Positions 34,004 through 43,188 of a stretch of 64,000 bases of DNA are shown here, piece after piece. The notes below the pieces were generated by a model. It saw only the letters and a list, made by a program, of their open reading frames with translations. It had not been told where the DNA came from and made no database searches. This stretch comes from Rhizobium sp. AC27/96. GTDB taxonomy: Bacteria; Pseudomonadota; Alphaproteobacteria; Rhizobiales; Rhizobiaceae. The DNA lies in NCBI RefSeq assembly GCF_001692325.1, contig NZ_LXKN01000046.1, positions 248,001-312,000 on the forward strand. Reading direction: 5' to 3'. Positions within the stretch are counted from its first letter, which is position 1, and the number at the start of each line of letters is the position of its first letter. A program made the translations under genes and the position numbers.

Positions 34004-35059
34004 TCAGGGGCGCAGCATCTCGATTTCGCGCTCGTCACAGACCACGTCCTGAAACTCGGCGACGGGAGGTGGCAACATCTCGAACTTCCTCGCCGACGCG
34101 TCGGCCGGCTGGGATACGTAGTGCCGGACGAAACACCGCATGACGTGCGCTACGCCAAGGTGGTTTACCTCGCGATAGTCGTCCTCGTAGTAGAGGCCGC
34201 CAGCATAGCTTCCGGTGATGATTTCGTAGGAGGGAAAATAGTCCACCCAGTCGAAGCGTGAGAGCATCTGCTCGGCTGCCACGCGCAGCACGGATTTGCT
34301 GTAGGTTGTCGAAACCAGGACGCTTCGGTTCTCGTAGGTCGCGACCAGCGGCACCGGAGAGACCGTGAGCAGCACCTTCACCCGGGGATTCACCGCCTTC
34401 AGTTTCTTGAGGAAAAGAGACAGATCATCATTCACGTTGTCCAGGGTAAGATTGATGAACTCGTGCTGATCGGGGTCGAAAGAACCAGCGGTGACGCCAG
34501 GCGCCAGGGGAAAGATGGAACCGTCCGCCTTTGATCTCCATGCCTCGGTAAGCCCGAGAGTGAAAACCAGGACGTCGGAATCGGCGAAAACCGACCGGAC
34601 CGCCGCAAGATGGCGCCTGCGCGCCTCGGCAACGGCCTTGGCTGTTTCATAGCCATCCGGCTCGACCTGCGGGCGATAGGGATCGACAAACCTGCCGTCC
34701 TTGCGCAACCACGCCTTCTCCAGGGGAACACGGCCCTCGAAAGCCTCATCGAAAAGCTGAAGCAACTGCCGTGAGGTGTAGATATTTCCATATCGCGCCG
34801 AGAAAACGCCGAAGTTGCGCTTAACGCGCTCCGCTTCGGAAAGCTCGCTTCCCTTTTCGGTAATGAAATAATGAAAGCCGATGCGCTGGATCTGCCGCGA
34901 AATATGCTGAGCGAAACAACTGCCGGCGGTTGCGACTTTCGACGTCTTGTCGATCGTGAACCTTGGATTCACGATCGGATCGAACATGTGCGTTTCCACC
35001 CGTGCGACAGACCGCCGCCATAGTTGGTAATCCTGAATTCCGGCATATGGATTCGTCAT
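34004..35059 (-). CDS. GSCFA-domain protein
   Basis: A 351-residue protein with the GSCFA family signature: ATAGSCFAQHISRQI, GSCFA at residues 46-50. Later blocks LVFTLGLTEAWRS, LLTVSPVPLVATY and the C-terminal EVNHLGVAHV fit a family thought to be related to SGNH/PC-esterase-like hydrolases. A role in modifying surface polysaccharide is plausible, since GSCFA and WcbI domains occur near glycan genes, but the substrate is unknown. It starts inside the end of the first WcbI-like gene (ATGA overlap, 35056-35059). Confidence 0.8.
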   Translation of the reverse strand: MTNPYAGIQDYQLWRRSVARVETHMFDPIVNPRFTIDKTSKVATAGSCFAQHISRQIQRIGFHYFITEKGSELSEAERVKRNFGVFSARYGNIYTSRQLLQLFDEAFEGRVPLEKAWLRKDGRFVDPYRPQVEPDGYETAKAVAEARRRHLAAVRSVFADSDVLVFTLGLTEAWRSKADGSIFPLAPGVTAGSFDPDQHEFINLTLDNVNDDLSLFLKKLKAVNPRVKVLLTVSPVPLVATYENRSVLVSTTYSKSVLRVAAEQMLSRFDWVDYFPSYEIITGSYAGGLYYEDDYREVNHLGVAHVMRCFVRHYVSQPADASARKFEMLPPPVAEFQDVVCDEREIEMLRP

Positions 35060-35913
35060 GCATGTATCTCCGCCACAACGCTTGTGACCTGATGAAAACG
35101 ATTGCGAAAACCGGGCTCGACCTGAATTTCATTCAGATCGTATCCCCGATAGACCTCGAAGCTGCGCTCGATGAATTTCTGCAGTGAGATCAGCTTGTAT
35201 TCGCCCGGAAGCTTGAAGAAATACGAGCCATCGACGCCGAGCGCCTCTCCGATCTCGGGATAGACTGGCAGGCAGCCTGCCTCCACCATCGTGTCAAACG
35301 GCAGAATATCCGTCTTGTTGATCTCCACGTTCTGACTTTTGAGAAACGCCCGCGCGATATCGAAAATCGGCTGCGCCTTTGGATGCCCCAAACTGTGCAT
35401 GAAAATTTCGCCGCGTGACCAGCGCCGGAAGGAATTCGACAAGTCGATTCCGAAGGTTGCGAATGTTGCAATGAGCCTGTCTCTCGCAGGCTCCCATCGC
35501 GCAAGAAAGCCGCATCGCTCGTAAACGTCGCGGCGAAACAACATGAGCGTCTCCTCGATGCCCAATCCCGCCTGGAAGGCCGCGAGCGCGATCATCGACT
35601 GGCTGGCGGCCATCGGCTCGGTAATTCGCGTTCCCCTTGCTCCAGCAAAACAGAAATCCGGATGGTAAGCATCAAATTCCAGATTCGGAATCCTGCAGAG
35701 ATTCCGCGCCGTTGAGAAATCATAGCCGCTAAGCTCGACCTCGGGATTTACAATCACCCGATCATAGGTCGGGATCTTCTCCGCATATTCCTGCGTATTC
35801 CGCTTGAATTGCCACACATCGACGCAATCAAGATGGAAGCTGTTGCTCAACAACTGCAACGAACGCGCAAGACCATACGTGTTGCAGTTGGAAACCAACA
35901 GCCAACGCTCCAT
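35056..35913 (-). CDS. WcbI-like polysaccharide biosynthesis protein
   Basis: A 285-residue protein, first of the three-gene cassette. The N-terminus RWLLVSNCNTYGLARSL resembles the WcbI motif (G/S-NCQ-like, Cys10). WcbI of Burkholderia pseudomallei acts in capsule synthesis, binds CoA and is proposed to be an acetyltransferase. Other conserved segments are EFDAYHPDFCF, LFRRDVYERCGFLARWE and PVYPEIGEALGVDGSYFF. Overlap with the GSCFA gene suggests that the proteins work together. No glycosyltransferase or export gene is adjacent, which is unusual for this family. Confidence 0.65.
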   Translation of the reverse strand: MERWLLVSNCNTYGLARSLQLLSNSFHLDCVDVWQFKRNTQEYAEKIPTYDRVIVNPEVELSGYDFSTARNLCRIPNLEFDAYHPDFCFAGARGTRITEPMAASQSMIALAAFQAGLGIEETLMLFRRDVYERCGFLARWEPARDRLIATFATFGIDLSNSFRRWSRGEIFMHSLGHPKAQPIFDIARAFLKSQNVEINKTDILPFDTMVEAGCLPVYPEIGEALGVDGSYFFKLPGEYKLISLQKFIERSFEVYRGYDLNEIQVEPGFRNRFHQVTSVVAEIHA

Positions 35914-36431
35914 GGCACGCCCCTAACATATGCGCATTGACATCAAAATCCCGCCAACGCGATGCCGAATAGATAGCCCCTATGCTATTCAAGGCTCGCG
36001 ATGTGCAGTCCCTGGTTCTTTTGTTATCGGAAGGACAGAAGAGTTATTCTTCAGTCGTAGAAAGACCTGTCTCAGCTGGCTCCATTGATGCTCCCAACGC
36101 AATTAAGCGATGCATGAAGTAAACTGGCTGTGTCTTTGCAATTCTATACAGATAGCGTCGCCCCCAGTCCGGTAGCGTCATATCGTGGAAACGCGCCATG
36201 ATTTCAGGCCGCTGGCGACTTCGCCGAAACCGAGTATTGGCCGGCAAGCTGCGCAAGCTCGATGCGAGCCATGGGCCGAGCGCGAGGTGATTACCACCGA
36301 CGGATCAGGGCGATCTTTCGCTACGACTGGGGGATGCCTCGTGCGATTGCAGTTCACGCAAGAGCGAGCAAGATACTGGTTCTGCGCAGCAATTCGCCGC
36401 GTTTTGAACTAAACCAAAATTCAGAAAGAAA
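35914..36431. other. Gene-poor, A+T-richer gap beside tRNA-Arg
   Basis: This 518-base stretch lies between the WcbI-GSCFA-WcbI cassette and the 3' end of the tRNA. The best open frame is on the minus strand at 36044-36199 (51 residues, MARFHDMTLPDWGRRYLYRI at its start), which has no clear ribosome-binding site and which I do not recognise. It may be a short unknown gene or a remnant. No transposase, integrase or attachment repeat was recognised. The promoter of the cassette should lie at about 35915-36010. Confidence 0.45.
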
Positions 36432-36508
36432 TGGCGCACCCGAAGAGATTCGAACTCCTGACCCCCAGATTCGTAGTCTGGTGCTCTATCCAGCTGAGCT
36501 ACGGGTGC
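36432..36508 (-). tRNA. tRNA-Arg (anticodon ACG)
   Basis: A complete cloverleaf can be folded on the minus strand: acceptor GCACCCG pairs with CGGGTGC, D stem GCTC/GAGC, anticodon stem CCAGA/TCTGG with loop CTACGAA (anticodon ACG; its complement CGT is at 36472-36474 on the plus strand), and the T arm with TTCGAAT. The discriminator is G and CCA is encoded. ACG is read as ICG after deamination and decodes CGU, CGC and CGA. Confidence 0.95.
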
Positions 36509-36632
36509 GTGCCGAAACGGAAGGAACCGTTTGGTGTGGCGGTTCTCTAAAGCCTCCCTTGAGGGAATGCAAGTGGATTTGTGAAAAAGATCGCGATTTT
36601 CGTGCAAGATGCCGGCAAGAGACTGAAAATAC

Positions 36633-38153
36633 TCAACTTTCTTGGAGGCTCCGGCTGCGATAATCGTCGAGGGATACCGGTCGGTCGGGAATTTCGATTC
36701 GGAACTGCGTTCCCGCTGCCGGCTTTTCCACCAGCGCAATGGTGCCGCCATGGGCCAGCACAAGCTCTCTCGCAATCGCCAGGCCAAGGCCGGTACCGCC
36801 GGAGCGCGCGGAGCCACGGAAGGCGGTAAAGAGGTTTTCGCGGGCTTTCTGCGGCATGCCGGGGCCGGTGTCATCGACGGTGATGCTGACGACGCTGCCG
36901 ATTCGATGCGCCGAGACGGTGATGCGCCGGATGCTGTCCGGCGTAATCTCGCCAAAGGCGATCAGCGCCTGATGGGCATTGCGGCAGAGATTGTGGATGA
37001 CACGGAACAGTTGCTCGCTGTCGGCGTCGACCTCCAGCTCGGGGCTCAGCTGCTCGACGAATTCTATGCCGCTTTCGGGATCGATCGCCAGGATATCGCG
37101 CACCTCGCCGATAAGCTCGACGAGGTGAATCTTGCGCCGGCGCGGGGCGGATTCGGAGGTCTGGCCGTAGGACAGAACCTCGGTCGTGTAGCCGACGGCG
37201 CGATCGATCGTGCGCAGCAGCTTGGGCGCAAAACGTTTGACCATCGGATCATCGACATCGACCAGCCTGTCCGACATAAGCTGCGCAGCCGACAATATGT
37301 TGCGCATGTCGTGGTTGATCTTCGACACGGCGAGGCCGAGGGCCGCCAGATTTTTCTGCTGCTTCAGCGTCTTCTGCAGCTGCGACTGCATCGAGGCCAG
37401 ATGACGGCCGGCAACGGCGAGCTCATCGCCCCCCTTATCGGGCACCAGCACGCGGCCCGGATCTTCCGGATCGTCCGAATAGGCCTGCATGCTGTCGGTG
37501 AGGCGGCGGATCGGCCTGATCATCATGCGGTTGATTGCAAAGAAGATCAGCGTCGCTGTGAAGAGCGAGATCAGGATCGACATGAAGAAGACGCTGCCGG
37601 AATAGGCGAGCATCGCATTGCGCAGACGCGTATCCTTCAGCACCACCTCGATCCCGGTGCCGGCATCGCCGCCGACAGGGCCAAAGACGCGGATGATGCG
37701 GTTGCCACCGAACAGCAGCGTATCGAGCGCGTCCTTGATGGCCGTCAGCTGCGACACATCGCTCAGATCATACATGTCGTCGACGGAAGCGGGCATTTCA
37801 GCCGTCGCCAGCAAGCGCGACGTGCCGTCCTTGCGCAGGACGATGGCCCGGGTGCCGGTGGCCATCAGGGTTTCCTTTTGCAGCGCGCGGGGCAGCTCGG
37901 CCGGCTGCAGGCCGTCGATGACGATTGCGGCAGCGGCGGCCGTGCTCAGGCGATCTTCCAGCCAGCGCAGCCGCATATTGGCAACGGAGGGCACGAAGAT
38001 CAGCACTTCGGCGATAAGAATGAAGCCGACGGTGAGGATGAGAAGCTTGCCGGAGAGGCCGCCGAAAATGCCCGTAGGCCTGCAAAACTGGGACAGACGA
38101 CCCTTCTCGGCCTTGCCGGCCTTCGCGGTATCCCTGCCCTGCTCACTATCCAT
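36633..38153 (-). CDS. Membrane sensor histidine kinase
   Basis: A 506-residue kinase. Two membrane segments (about 36-56 and 183-207) bracket a periplasmic sensor region of about 125 residues; a HAMP-like linker follows (about 208-262). The phospho-acceptor box is SKINHDMRNILSAAQ with His281, the N box HNLCRNAHQAL (about 387-397), G1 DDTGPGMP and G2 GGTGLGLAIARELV. An acidic DPEDPGR insert occurs after HAMP. No response regulator gene is adjacent, so it is an orphan whose partner lies elsewhere. It shares strand with the chemoreceptor gene upstream, 167 bases away. Confidence 0.88.
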   Translation of the reverse strand: MDSEQGRDTAKAGKAEKGRLSQFCRPTGIFGGLSGKLLILTVGFILIAEVLIFVPSVANMRLRWLEDRLSTAAAAAIVIDGLQPAELPRALQKETLMATGTRAIVLRKDGTSRLLATAEMPASVDDMYDLSDVSQLTAIKDALDTLLFGGNRIIRVFGPVGGDAGTGIEVVLKDTRLRNAMLAYSGSVFFMSILISLFTATLIFFAINRMMIRPIRRLTDSMQAYSDDPEDPGRVLVPDKGGDELAVAGRHLASMQSQLQKTLKQQKNLAALGLAVSKINHDMRNILSAAQLMSDRLVDVDDPMVKRFAPKLLRTIDRAVGYTTEVLSYGQTSESAPRRRKIHLVELIGEVRDILAIDPESGIEFVEQLSPELEVDADSEQLFRVIHNLCRNAHQALIAFGEITPDSIRRITVSAHRIGSVVSITVDDTGPGMPQKARENLFTAFRGSARSGGTGLGLAIARELVLAHGGTIALVEKPAAGTQFRIEIPDRPVSLDDYRSRSLQES

Positions 38154-38320
38154 TTCAATTGTCCCGCTTCGCCGCTAAGCGACCTGATGGCGACGTATCG
38201 AAACCAGATAATAGGTGATTATGGGCTTTTTTCCAATCGCTTCCCGGCTTTGAAACCGCAACAGGCTCGGAAAGGACGGTGGCGGCGCTCACGCAAGGCC
38301 GCACCGCCCTTGCGAAGAGA

Positions 38321-40330
38321 TCAGAATTCTTCCCAATTCTGCGTCGTGGTGGCCGGCGATCGGGCAGCACTGCCGCCAAAGGCCGTCGCAACCTTGTCGA
38401 TCATCCGGCGTGCCGGCGAGGCCGCCGGACGATGCGTTTCGGCCCGCGCCGGCACCGGAGCGGACAGGGTGCCGACATCGACCTTGAAGCGGGAAACAAG
38501 GCGCACCAGACCATCGGCCTCGCCCGCCAGACGATGCGTCGCGGCCGAGGTCTCTTCGACCATCGCGGCATTGCGCTGCGTGACTTCGTCCATCTGATTG
38601 ACGGCCTTGTTGACCTCGGACAGGCCTGTTGCCTGTTCGCGCGCCGCCGTCGCGATGGAATGGATATGATCGTTGATCTTGAGCACGCGGGCTTCGATGG
38701 TCGCCAGCGCCGAGCCGGTGTCCTGCACCAGCTTGACGCCGACCTGCACCTGATCGCCCGATTTGCTGATCAGCGCCTTGATATCCTTGGCCGCAGTGGC
38801 GGAGCGTTGGGCAAGCTCGCGCACTTCCTGGGCAACGACGGCAAAGCCTTTGCCCGCCTCGCCGGCACGCGCCGCTTCCACGCCGGCATTCAGCGCCAGC
38901 AGATTGGTCTGAAAGGCGATATCGTCGATGACGCCGATGATCTGGCTGATTTCGCCTGATGCCTGCTGGATGCGGCCCATGGCGTCGATGGCGTTGCGAA
39001 CCACCGTGCCGGAGCGGGCGGCATCGTCCTTGGCCTCGCTGACCATGACGCTTGCCTCGCGTGCCCGTTCCGTCGAATTCTGGACGACGGAGGTGATCTC
39101 GTCGAGCGCCGCCGAGGTTTCCTCGAGAGCGGCGGCCTGCTGTTCGGTGCGCTTGGAAAGATCGTCGCTGGCGTGGCGCAGCTCATTGGTGTTGGAGTTG
39201 ATCGAGCCCGTGGTCTCGCGCACTTCGCGCATGGTGCTCTTGAGCGTTGCAAACGTCGCATTGACGTTCTCCTGCAATTCCGCAAAGGCGCCCTGGAACT
39301 CACCCTTCATCGCCTGCGTCAAATCGCCATCGGCCAGGCTTGCGATGACGCGGCGAACCTCGCCGATGCCGGCATCGACGCTGACAAGCAGCTCATTCAC
39401 ATTGCCGGCGAAACGATTGAGATTGGCGTCGCCATAATCCCTATCGATGCGGCGGCTGAAATCGCCGGCGGCGGCAGCCGAAACGGCCAGCGACATGCTC
39501 GATTGAAGCTCGTCGCTTCTGGCGCGCATGGCCGTTTCCTCGGCGTTCATACGGCGAACGGCATTGCCGTTTTCCTTGAAGACATCGACGGCGGCGGCCA
39601 TTTCGCCGATTTCGTCGGCGCGGCCGGCAAACGGAACCTCGATATCGAATTGCCCGTCGGCAACCTGCTTGATGGCGTCCGTCACCTTGCGGATCGGGCG
39701 GCTCAGGTGGACCGTACCGATATAGGTGCCCAGGCCGACACCGGCGCCGATACCGACGATCATGATACCAAGGACGACCCAAAGAACGTGATCGTGAAAA
39801 GTCGCGATCTCGCTTTCAGCCCTGGCAAGCTCTGCCTTGTCGGCCTGGACGACGGCATCGATCTCGGCCTGGAAGGCTTTGCGATTGGCGCGGTTCGCCT
39901 CGTTGTTTCCCTGTTTGCTGGCTGCATCCGGACCGTCCGTCACGCCGAGGCGGGCCGTCTCCGTGCGGAAGCCGCGAAACTCCTGGGCGCGGGTCTGCAA
40001 TTTGGAAAATTCCGCCTTTTGGGCATCGGGAACCAGAGGCGCCCATGCCGCAAGCACCTTGTCGATCTCATCTAGATCGCTCATCAGCCCATCGGCAAAG
40101 TTCTTGGAATCCTTCGCCGAAGCGGCCGCGTAAATACCGCGCGCTTCCATGACGACCGCGGTCACGTAGCGATTGAGGTGCTCGCCCATATAGGCGCGGC
40201 TGGCTGTCTGCTCGTAACTCTGTAATTTCTGGTCATATTGATGCAGAGCATAAAGAGCGGTGGCACCGATCAAGAGTGCCGCGCCAGTCATAACTGATAC
40301 AAGCAGATTTATTTTGCCGCGAATTTTCAC
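38321..40330 (-). CDS. Methyl-accepting chemotaxis protein with CheR-docking tail
   Basis: A 669-residue chemoreceptor. Membrane segments are at about 8-28 and 186-207; between them lies a helical ligand domain of about 155 residues (four-helix type). One HAMP and a second HAMP-like unit follow (about 208-350), then the signalling domain (about 380-610) with the conserved hairpin tip and QTNLLALNAGVEAARAGEAG. The protein ends NWEEF, a version of the NWETF pentapeptide that tethers CheR/CheB, so it is likely a high-abundance receptor able to adapt. The ligand is unknown. Confidence 0.92.
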   Translation of the reverse strand: MKIRGKINLLVSVMTGAALLIGATALYALHQYDQKLQSYEQTASRAYMGEHLNRYVTAVVMEARGIYAAASAKDSKNFADGLMSDLDEIDKVLAAWAPLVPDAQKAEFSKLQTRAQEFRGFRTETARLGVTDGPDAASKQGNNEANRANRKAFQAEIDAVVQADKAELARAESEIATFHDHVLWVVLGIMIVGIGAGVGLGTYIGTVHLSRPIRKVTDAIKQVADGQFDIEVPFAGRADEIGEMAAAVDVFKENGNAVRRMNAEETAMRARSDELQSSMSLAVSAAAAGDFSRRIDRDYGDANLNRFAGNVNELLVSVDAGIGEVRRVIASLADGDLTQAMKGEFQGAFAELQENVNATFATLKSTMREVRETTGSINSNTNELRHASDDLSKRTEQQAAALEETSAALDEITSVVQNSTERAREASVMVSEAKDDAARSGTVVRNAIDAMGRIQQASGEISQIIGVIDDIAFQTNLLALNAGVEAARAGEAGKGFAVVAQEVRELAQRSATAAKDIKALISKSGDQVQVGVKLVQDTGSALATIEARVLKINDHIHSIATAAREQATGLSEVNKAVNQMDEVTQRNAAMVEETSAATHRLAGEADGLVRLVSRFKVDVGTLSAPVPARAETHRPAASPARRMIDKVATAFGGSAARSPATTTQNWEEF

Positions 40331-40597
40331 AATATACCTCCGGCGCCGAGCCCATCCCCCAGAAATCGACGGGTTTTCCCGGCATATACCTAGATATCGG
40401 CTAAATTGATTAATGTTATATTGCGGTAATTTTAATCAAAACGCGCCTATTCGGCGCTATTTCGGGCCTATATTTAAGTAATTACTGAATTATATTGCTG
40501 GCGCCGTAGTCGAGCAGACGGAATGCTGGAGCAGTGCGCGGCGATGGGCGATCGACCGGCTGAAATCCCTGATTCAAAGGAATTTGCGGCGGTATAA

Positions 40598-40626
40598 TTG
40601 ACTCTCCGGGCCTTGATCCGTATAAG
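40598..40626 (+). promoter_or_regulatory. Sigma70 promoter of rpmH-rnpA-yidC
   Basis: TTGACT (40598-40603) and TATAAG (40621-40626) are separated by exactly 17 bases, about 120 bases upstream of rpmH. No other gene lies between 40331 and 40747. The strong match fits a ribosomal-protein promoter. Confidence 0.7.
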
Positions 40627-40747
40627 CCCGCGCACGTCCGGTCACGGAGCCTGCATTTGCGGGCCAAGTCCGTTCGCCATAATCAACAACGCTGCTTGCT
40701 GTTAAGGCAAAGCTCAAGAAGGGCCGCACTCCGCGGTGTTTAAATAA

Positions 40748-40882
40748 ATGAAGCGTACCTATCAACCATCCAAGCTTGTTCGCAAGCGTCGCCACGGCTT
40801 CCGTTCGCGTATGGCCACCAAGGGCGGTCGCGCGGTTCTTTCCGCTCGCCGTAGCCGCGGCCGCAAGCGTCTTTCGGCCTAA
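40748..40882 (+). CDS. rpmH: 50S ribosomal protein L34
   Basis: A 44-residue, highly basic protein: MKRTYQPSKLVRKRRHGFRS is the L34 signature and the end RSRGRKRLSA is standard. It is part of the large ribosomal subunit. It heads the conserved rpmH-rnpA-yidC cluster, with rnpA starting 25 bases downstream. The frame is too short for many gene callers. Confidence 0.97.
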   Translation: MKRTYQPSKLVRKRRHGFRSRMATKGGRAVLSARRSRGRKRLSA

Positions 40883-40907
40883 CGGCCGAAATGCCCGATA
40901 GTCGAGG

Positions 40908-41309
40908 ATGGCGGGCAAATTGACGAATGAACGACCCAATAAGACTGTCGGGCGGCTGAAAAGCCGGCCGCAGTTCCTTGCAGTCCGCGAAGGTGAGAAG
41001 CGCAGAGGCGGCTTCTTCCTCCTAGAGATGCTGGACCGCAAGCTTGCCGACGCCGACCCCCGCGTTGGTTTTACCGTTACAAAAAAACATGGCAACGCAG
41101 TGGAGCGTAACCGCATGCGGCGCAGGCTGAAAGAAGCCGTGCGGCTTCATGCCGGGTTTGCAATGCAGCCCGGACACGACTATGTGGTTGTCGCGCGGCG
41201 CGATGTGCTGACCGCACCTTTCGAAAAATTGGCAAGCGAACTCGTAAGCCGCATCGAAACCAGGCCGAAACATCGGCGGTCGGAAACGGACCGCTCCAGG
41301 AAAGTATGA
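40908..41309 (+). CDS. rnpA: Ribonuclease P protein component
   Basis: A 133-residue basic protein that binds RNase P RNA for 5' maturation of tRNAs. The RNR signature is ERNRMRRRLKEAVR (about 66-79), preceded by VGFTVTKKHGNAV. The ATG at 40908 has GAGG almost touching it; an in-frame TTG at 40920 (giving MTNERPNKT) aligns better with other rhizobial N-termini and may be the true start. The stop overlaps yidC by four bases. Confidence 0.93.
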   Translation: MAGKLTNERPNKTVGRLKSRPQFLAVREGEKRRGGFFLLEMLDRKLADADPRVGFTVTKKHGNAVERNRMRRRLKEAVRLHAGFAMQPGHDYVVVARRDVLTAPFEKLASELVSRIETRPKHRRSETDRSRKV

Positions 41310-43117
41310 TGGAAAACAAACGCAATTACTTCATTGCAATTGCACTGTCTGTGCTGATTGTTCTTGCCTGGCAGTTTTTCTATATGAACCCGCGCCTTGA
41401 AGCGCAGCGCCAGGCCGAACAGGCCGCCAAGCTGCAGCAGCAGTCGCAGCAGGCCCAGCAGACGACGCCCGCAGCTGCGGGCGCAGGCGCCGCGGTCAAC
41501 GGTTCACTGCCGGCAGGCGGCCAGACCGCGCCGACGGTCCTGTCGCGCGACCAATCGGTTGCCAAGACCGCCTCTTCGCGCATCACGATCGATACGCCCG
41601 CACTCGCCGGCTCCATCAACCTGGAGGGCGCGCGCCTCGACGACCTCAGGCTCAAGACCTATCACGAGACCGTCGACAAGAGCAGCCCGATCATCACGCT
41701 GTTCAGCCCGGCCGACACCAAGGATGGTTACTTCACCGAGCTCGGCTATGTCGGCAGCGACGCCACCGGCGCAGTCCCCGGCCCTTCGACCGTCTGGACG
41801 CTCTCGAGCGGCGACAAGCTGACCGACAAGACGCCGGTAACGCTCACCTTTACCAATGACAAGGGCATCACCTTTTCGCGCACGATTTCGGTCGACGATC
41901 GCTACATGTTCACGATCAGCGACAAGATCGCCAACAGCGGCCAGGCACCGGTTTCGCTGTCGAGCTATGGCCGCGTCACCCGTTACAACAAACCGGAGAC
42001 GCCGTCTGCTTACGTTCTGCACGAAGGCTTCATCGGCGTCATCGGCGATGACGGCCTGATCGAGACCAAGTACGCAGCGACCGAAAAGGAAGCCACGACG
42101 CCCGCCAAGTCCACCGGCGGCTGGCTCGGCATGACGGACAAGTACTGGGCCGCGACCATCGTGCCGCCGCAGGCGACCGCCTATGATGCCCGTTTCTCGC
42201 ACTTCAGCGACGGCACGCCGCGCTATCAGGCCGATTACAAGCAGGACGCCATCACGGTTGCTCCCAGCCAGTCGATCGAACTGAAGAACCTCGTCTTCGC
42301 CGGCGCGAAAGAAGTACCGGTCATCGACCGTTACGAGACCAGCTACTCGATCCCGCGCTTCGACCGCCTGATCGACTGGGGCTGGTTCTATTTCATCACC
42401 AAGCCGATGTTCAAGCTGATGGATTTCTTCTTCCGCTACTTCGGCAATTTCGGCGTCGCCATCCTTTGCACCACCATCGTGGTCAAGGCATTGTTCTTCC
42501 CGCTCGCCAGCAAGCAGTATGCTTCGATGGCCAACATGAAGCGCATGCAGCCGAAAATGGAAGAGCTGAAGGCGAAGTTCGGCGACGACCGAATGGGGCT
42601 GCAACAGGCGACGATGCAGCTCTATAAGGAAGAGAAGATCAATCCGATCGCGGGTTGCTGGCCGGTGCTCTTGCAGATCCCGATCTTCTTCTCGCTCTAT
42701 AAGGTGATCTACATCACCATCGAGATGCGCCATGCGCCGTTCTTCGGCTGGATCCAGGACCTTTCCGCTCCGGACCCGACCTCGATCGTCAATCTCTTCG
42801 GGCTGCTGCCGTTTGCGGCTCCGACCATCCTGCATCTCGGCGTCTGGCCGATGATCATGGGTGTCACCATGTTCCTGCAGATGCGCATGAACCCGACGCC
42901 GCCGGATCCGACCCAGGCGATGATCTTCACCTGGATGCCGCTGGTATTCATGTTCATGCTGGCAAGCTTCCCGGCCGGCCTCGTCATCTACTGGGCCTGG
43001 AACAACACGCTCTCGGTCATCCAGCAGTCGATCATCATGAGGCGGCATGGTGTGAAGGTGGAACTCTTCGACAATCTGAAGGGCCTGTTCAAACGAAAAC
43101 CGGCACCATCGAAATGA
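41306..43117 (+). CDS. yidC: Membrane protein insertase YidC
   Basis: Inserts and folds inner-membrane proteins, alone or with SecYEG. It has 603 residues with the gram-negative layout: N-terminal membrane segment (about 6-22, NYFIAIALSVLIVLAWQFF), a Gln/Ala-rich linker, a large periplasmic domain (about 70-350), and the conserved YidC core with five segments (about 370-580), including NFGVAILCTTIVVKALFFPL and the hydrophilic-groove hairpin KRMQPKMEELKAKFGDDR. Translation is coupled to rnpA; a second ATG directly follows the first. A terminator at 43122-43147 closes the cluster, so engB is not in the same unit here. Confidence 0.95.
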   Translation: MMENKRNYFIAIALSVLIVLAWQFFYMNPRLEAQRQAEQAAKLQQQSQQAQQTTPAAAGAGAAVNGSLPAGGQTAPTVLSRDQSVAKTASSRITIDTPALAGSINLEGARLDDLRLKTYHETVDKSSPIITLFSPADTKDGYFTELGYVGSDATGAVPGPSTVWTLSSGDKLTDKTPVTLTFTNDKGITFSRTISVDDRYMFTISDKIANSGQAPVSLSSYGRVTRYNKPETPSAYVLHEGFIGVIGDDGLIETKYAATEKEATTPAKSTGGWLGMTDKYWAATIVPPQATAYDARFSHFSDGTPRYQADYKQDAITVAPSQSIELKNLVFAGAKEVPVIDRYETSYSIPRFDRLIDWGWFYFITKPMFKLMDFFFRYFGNFGVAILCTTIVVKALFFPLASKQYASMANMKRMQPKMEELKAKFGDDRMGLQQATMQLYKEEKINPIAGCWPVLLQIPIFFSLYKVIYITIEMRHAPFFGWIQDLSAPDPTSIVNLFGLLPFAAPTILHLGVWPMIMGVTMFLQMRMNPTPPDPTQAMIFTWMPLVFMFMLASFPAGLVIYWAWNNTLSVIQQSIIMRRHGVKVELFDNLKGLFKRKPAPSK

Positions 43118-43121
43118 ACCA

Positions 43122-43147
43122 AAAAGCCCCGCTCTCGCGGGGCTTTT
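43122..43147 (+). terminator. Rho-independent terminator of yidC
   Basis: A perfect 11-bp stem (43122-43132 with 43137-43147), four-base loop and a T-rich tail, immediately after the yidC stop. The A-run before the stem lets it also serve the convergent gene ending at 43189. Confidence 0.9.
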
Positions 43148-43188
43148 CTTTTTCGAGAAGTATATGATCTTGCGACGAGGTGGCCGTC

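Noticed and set aside
36642..38597. Open frame of 651 codons antisense to the histidine kinase and reaching past its start
   Set aside because: The kinase has all catalytic boxes on the other strand; the antisense product has no fold motifs and no ribosome-binding site.
40482..41116. Minus-strand frames over the rpmH-rnpA region
   Set aside because: rpmH and rnpA are certain on the plus strand; these frames are shadows.
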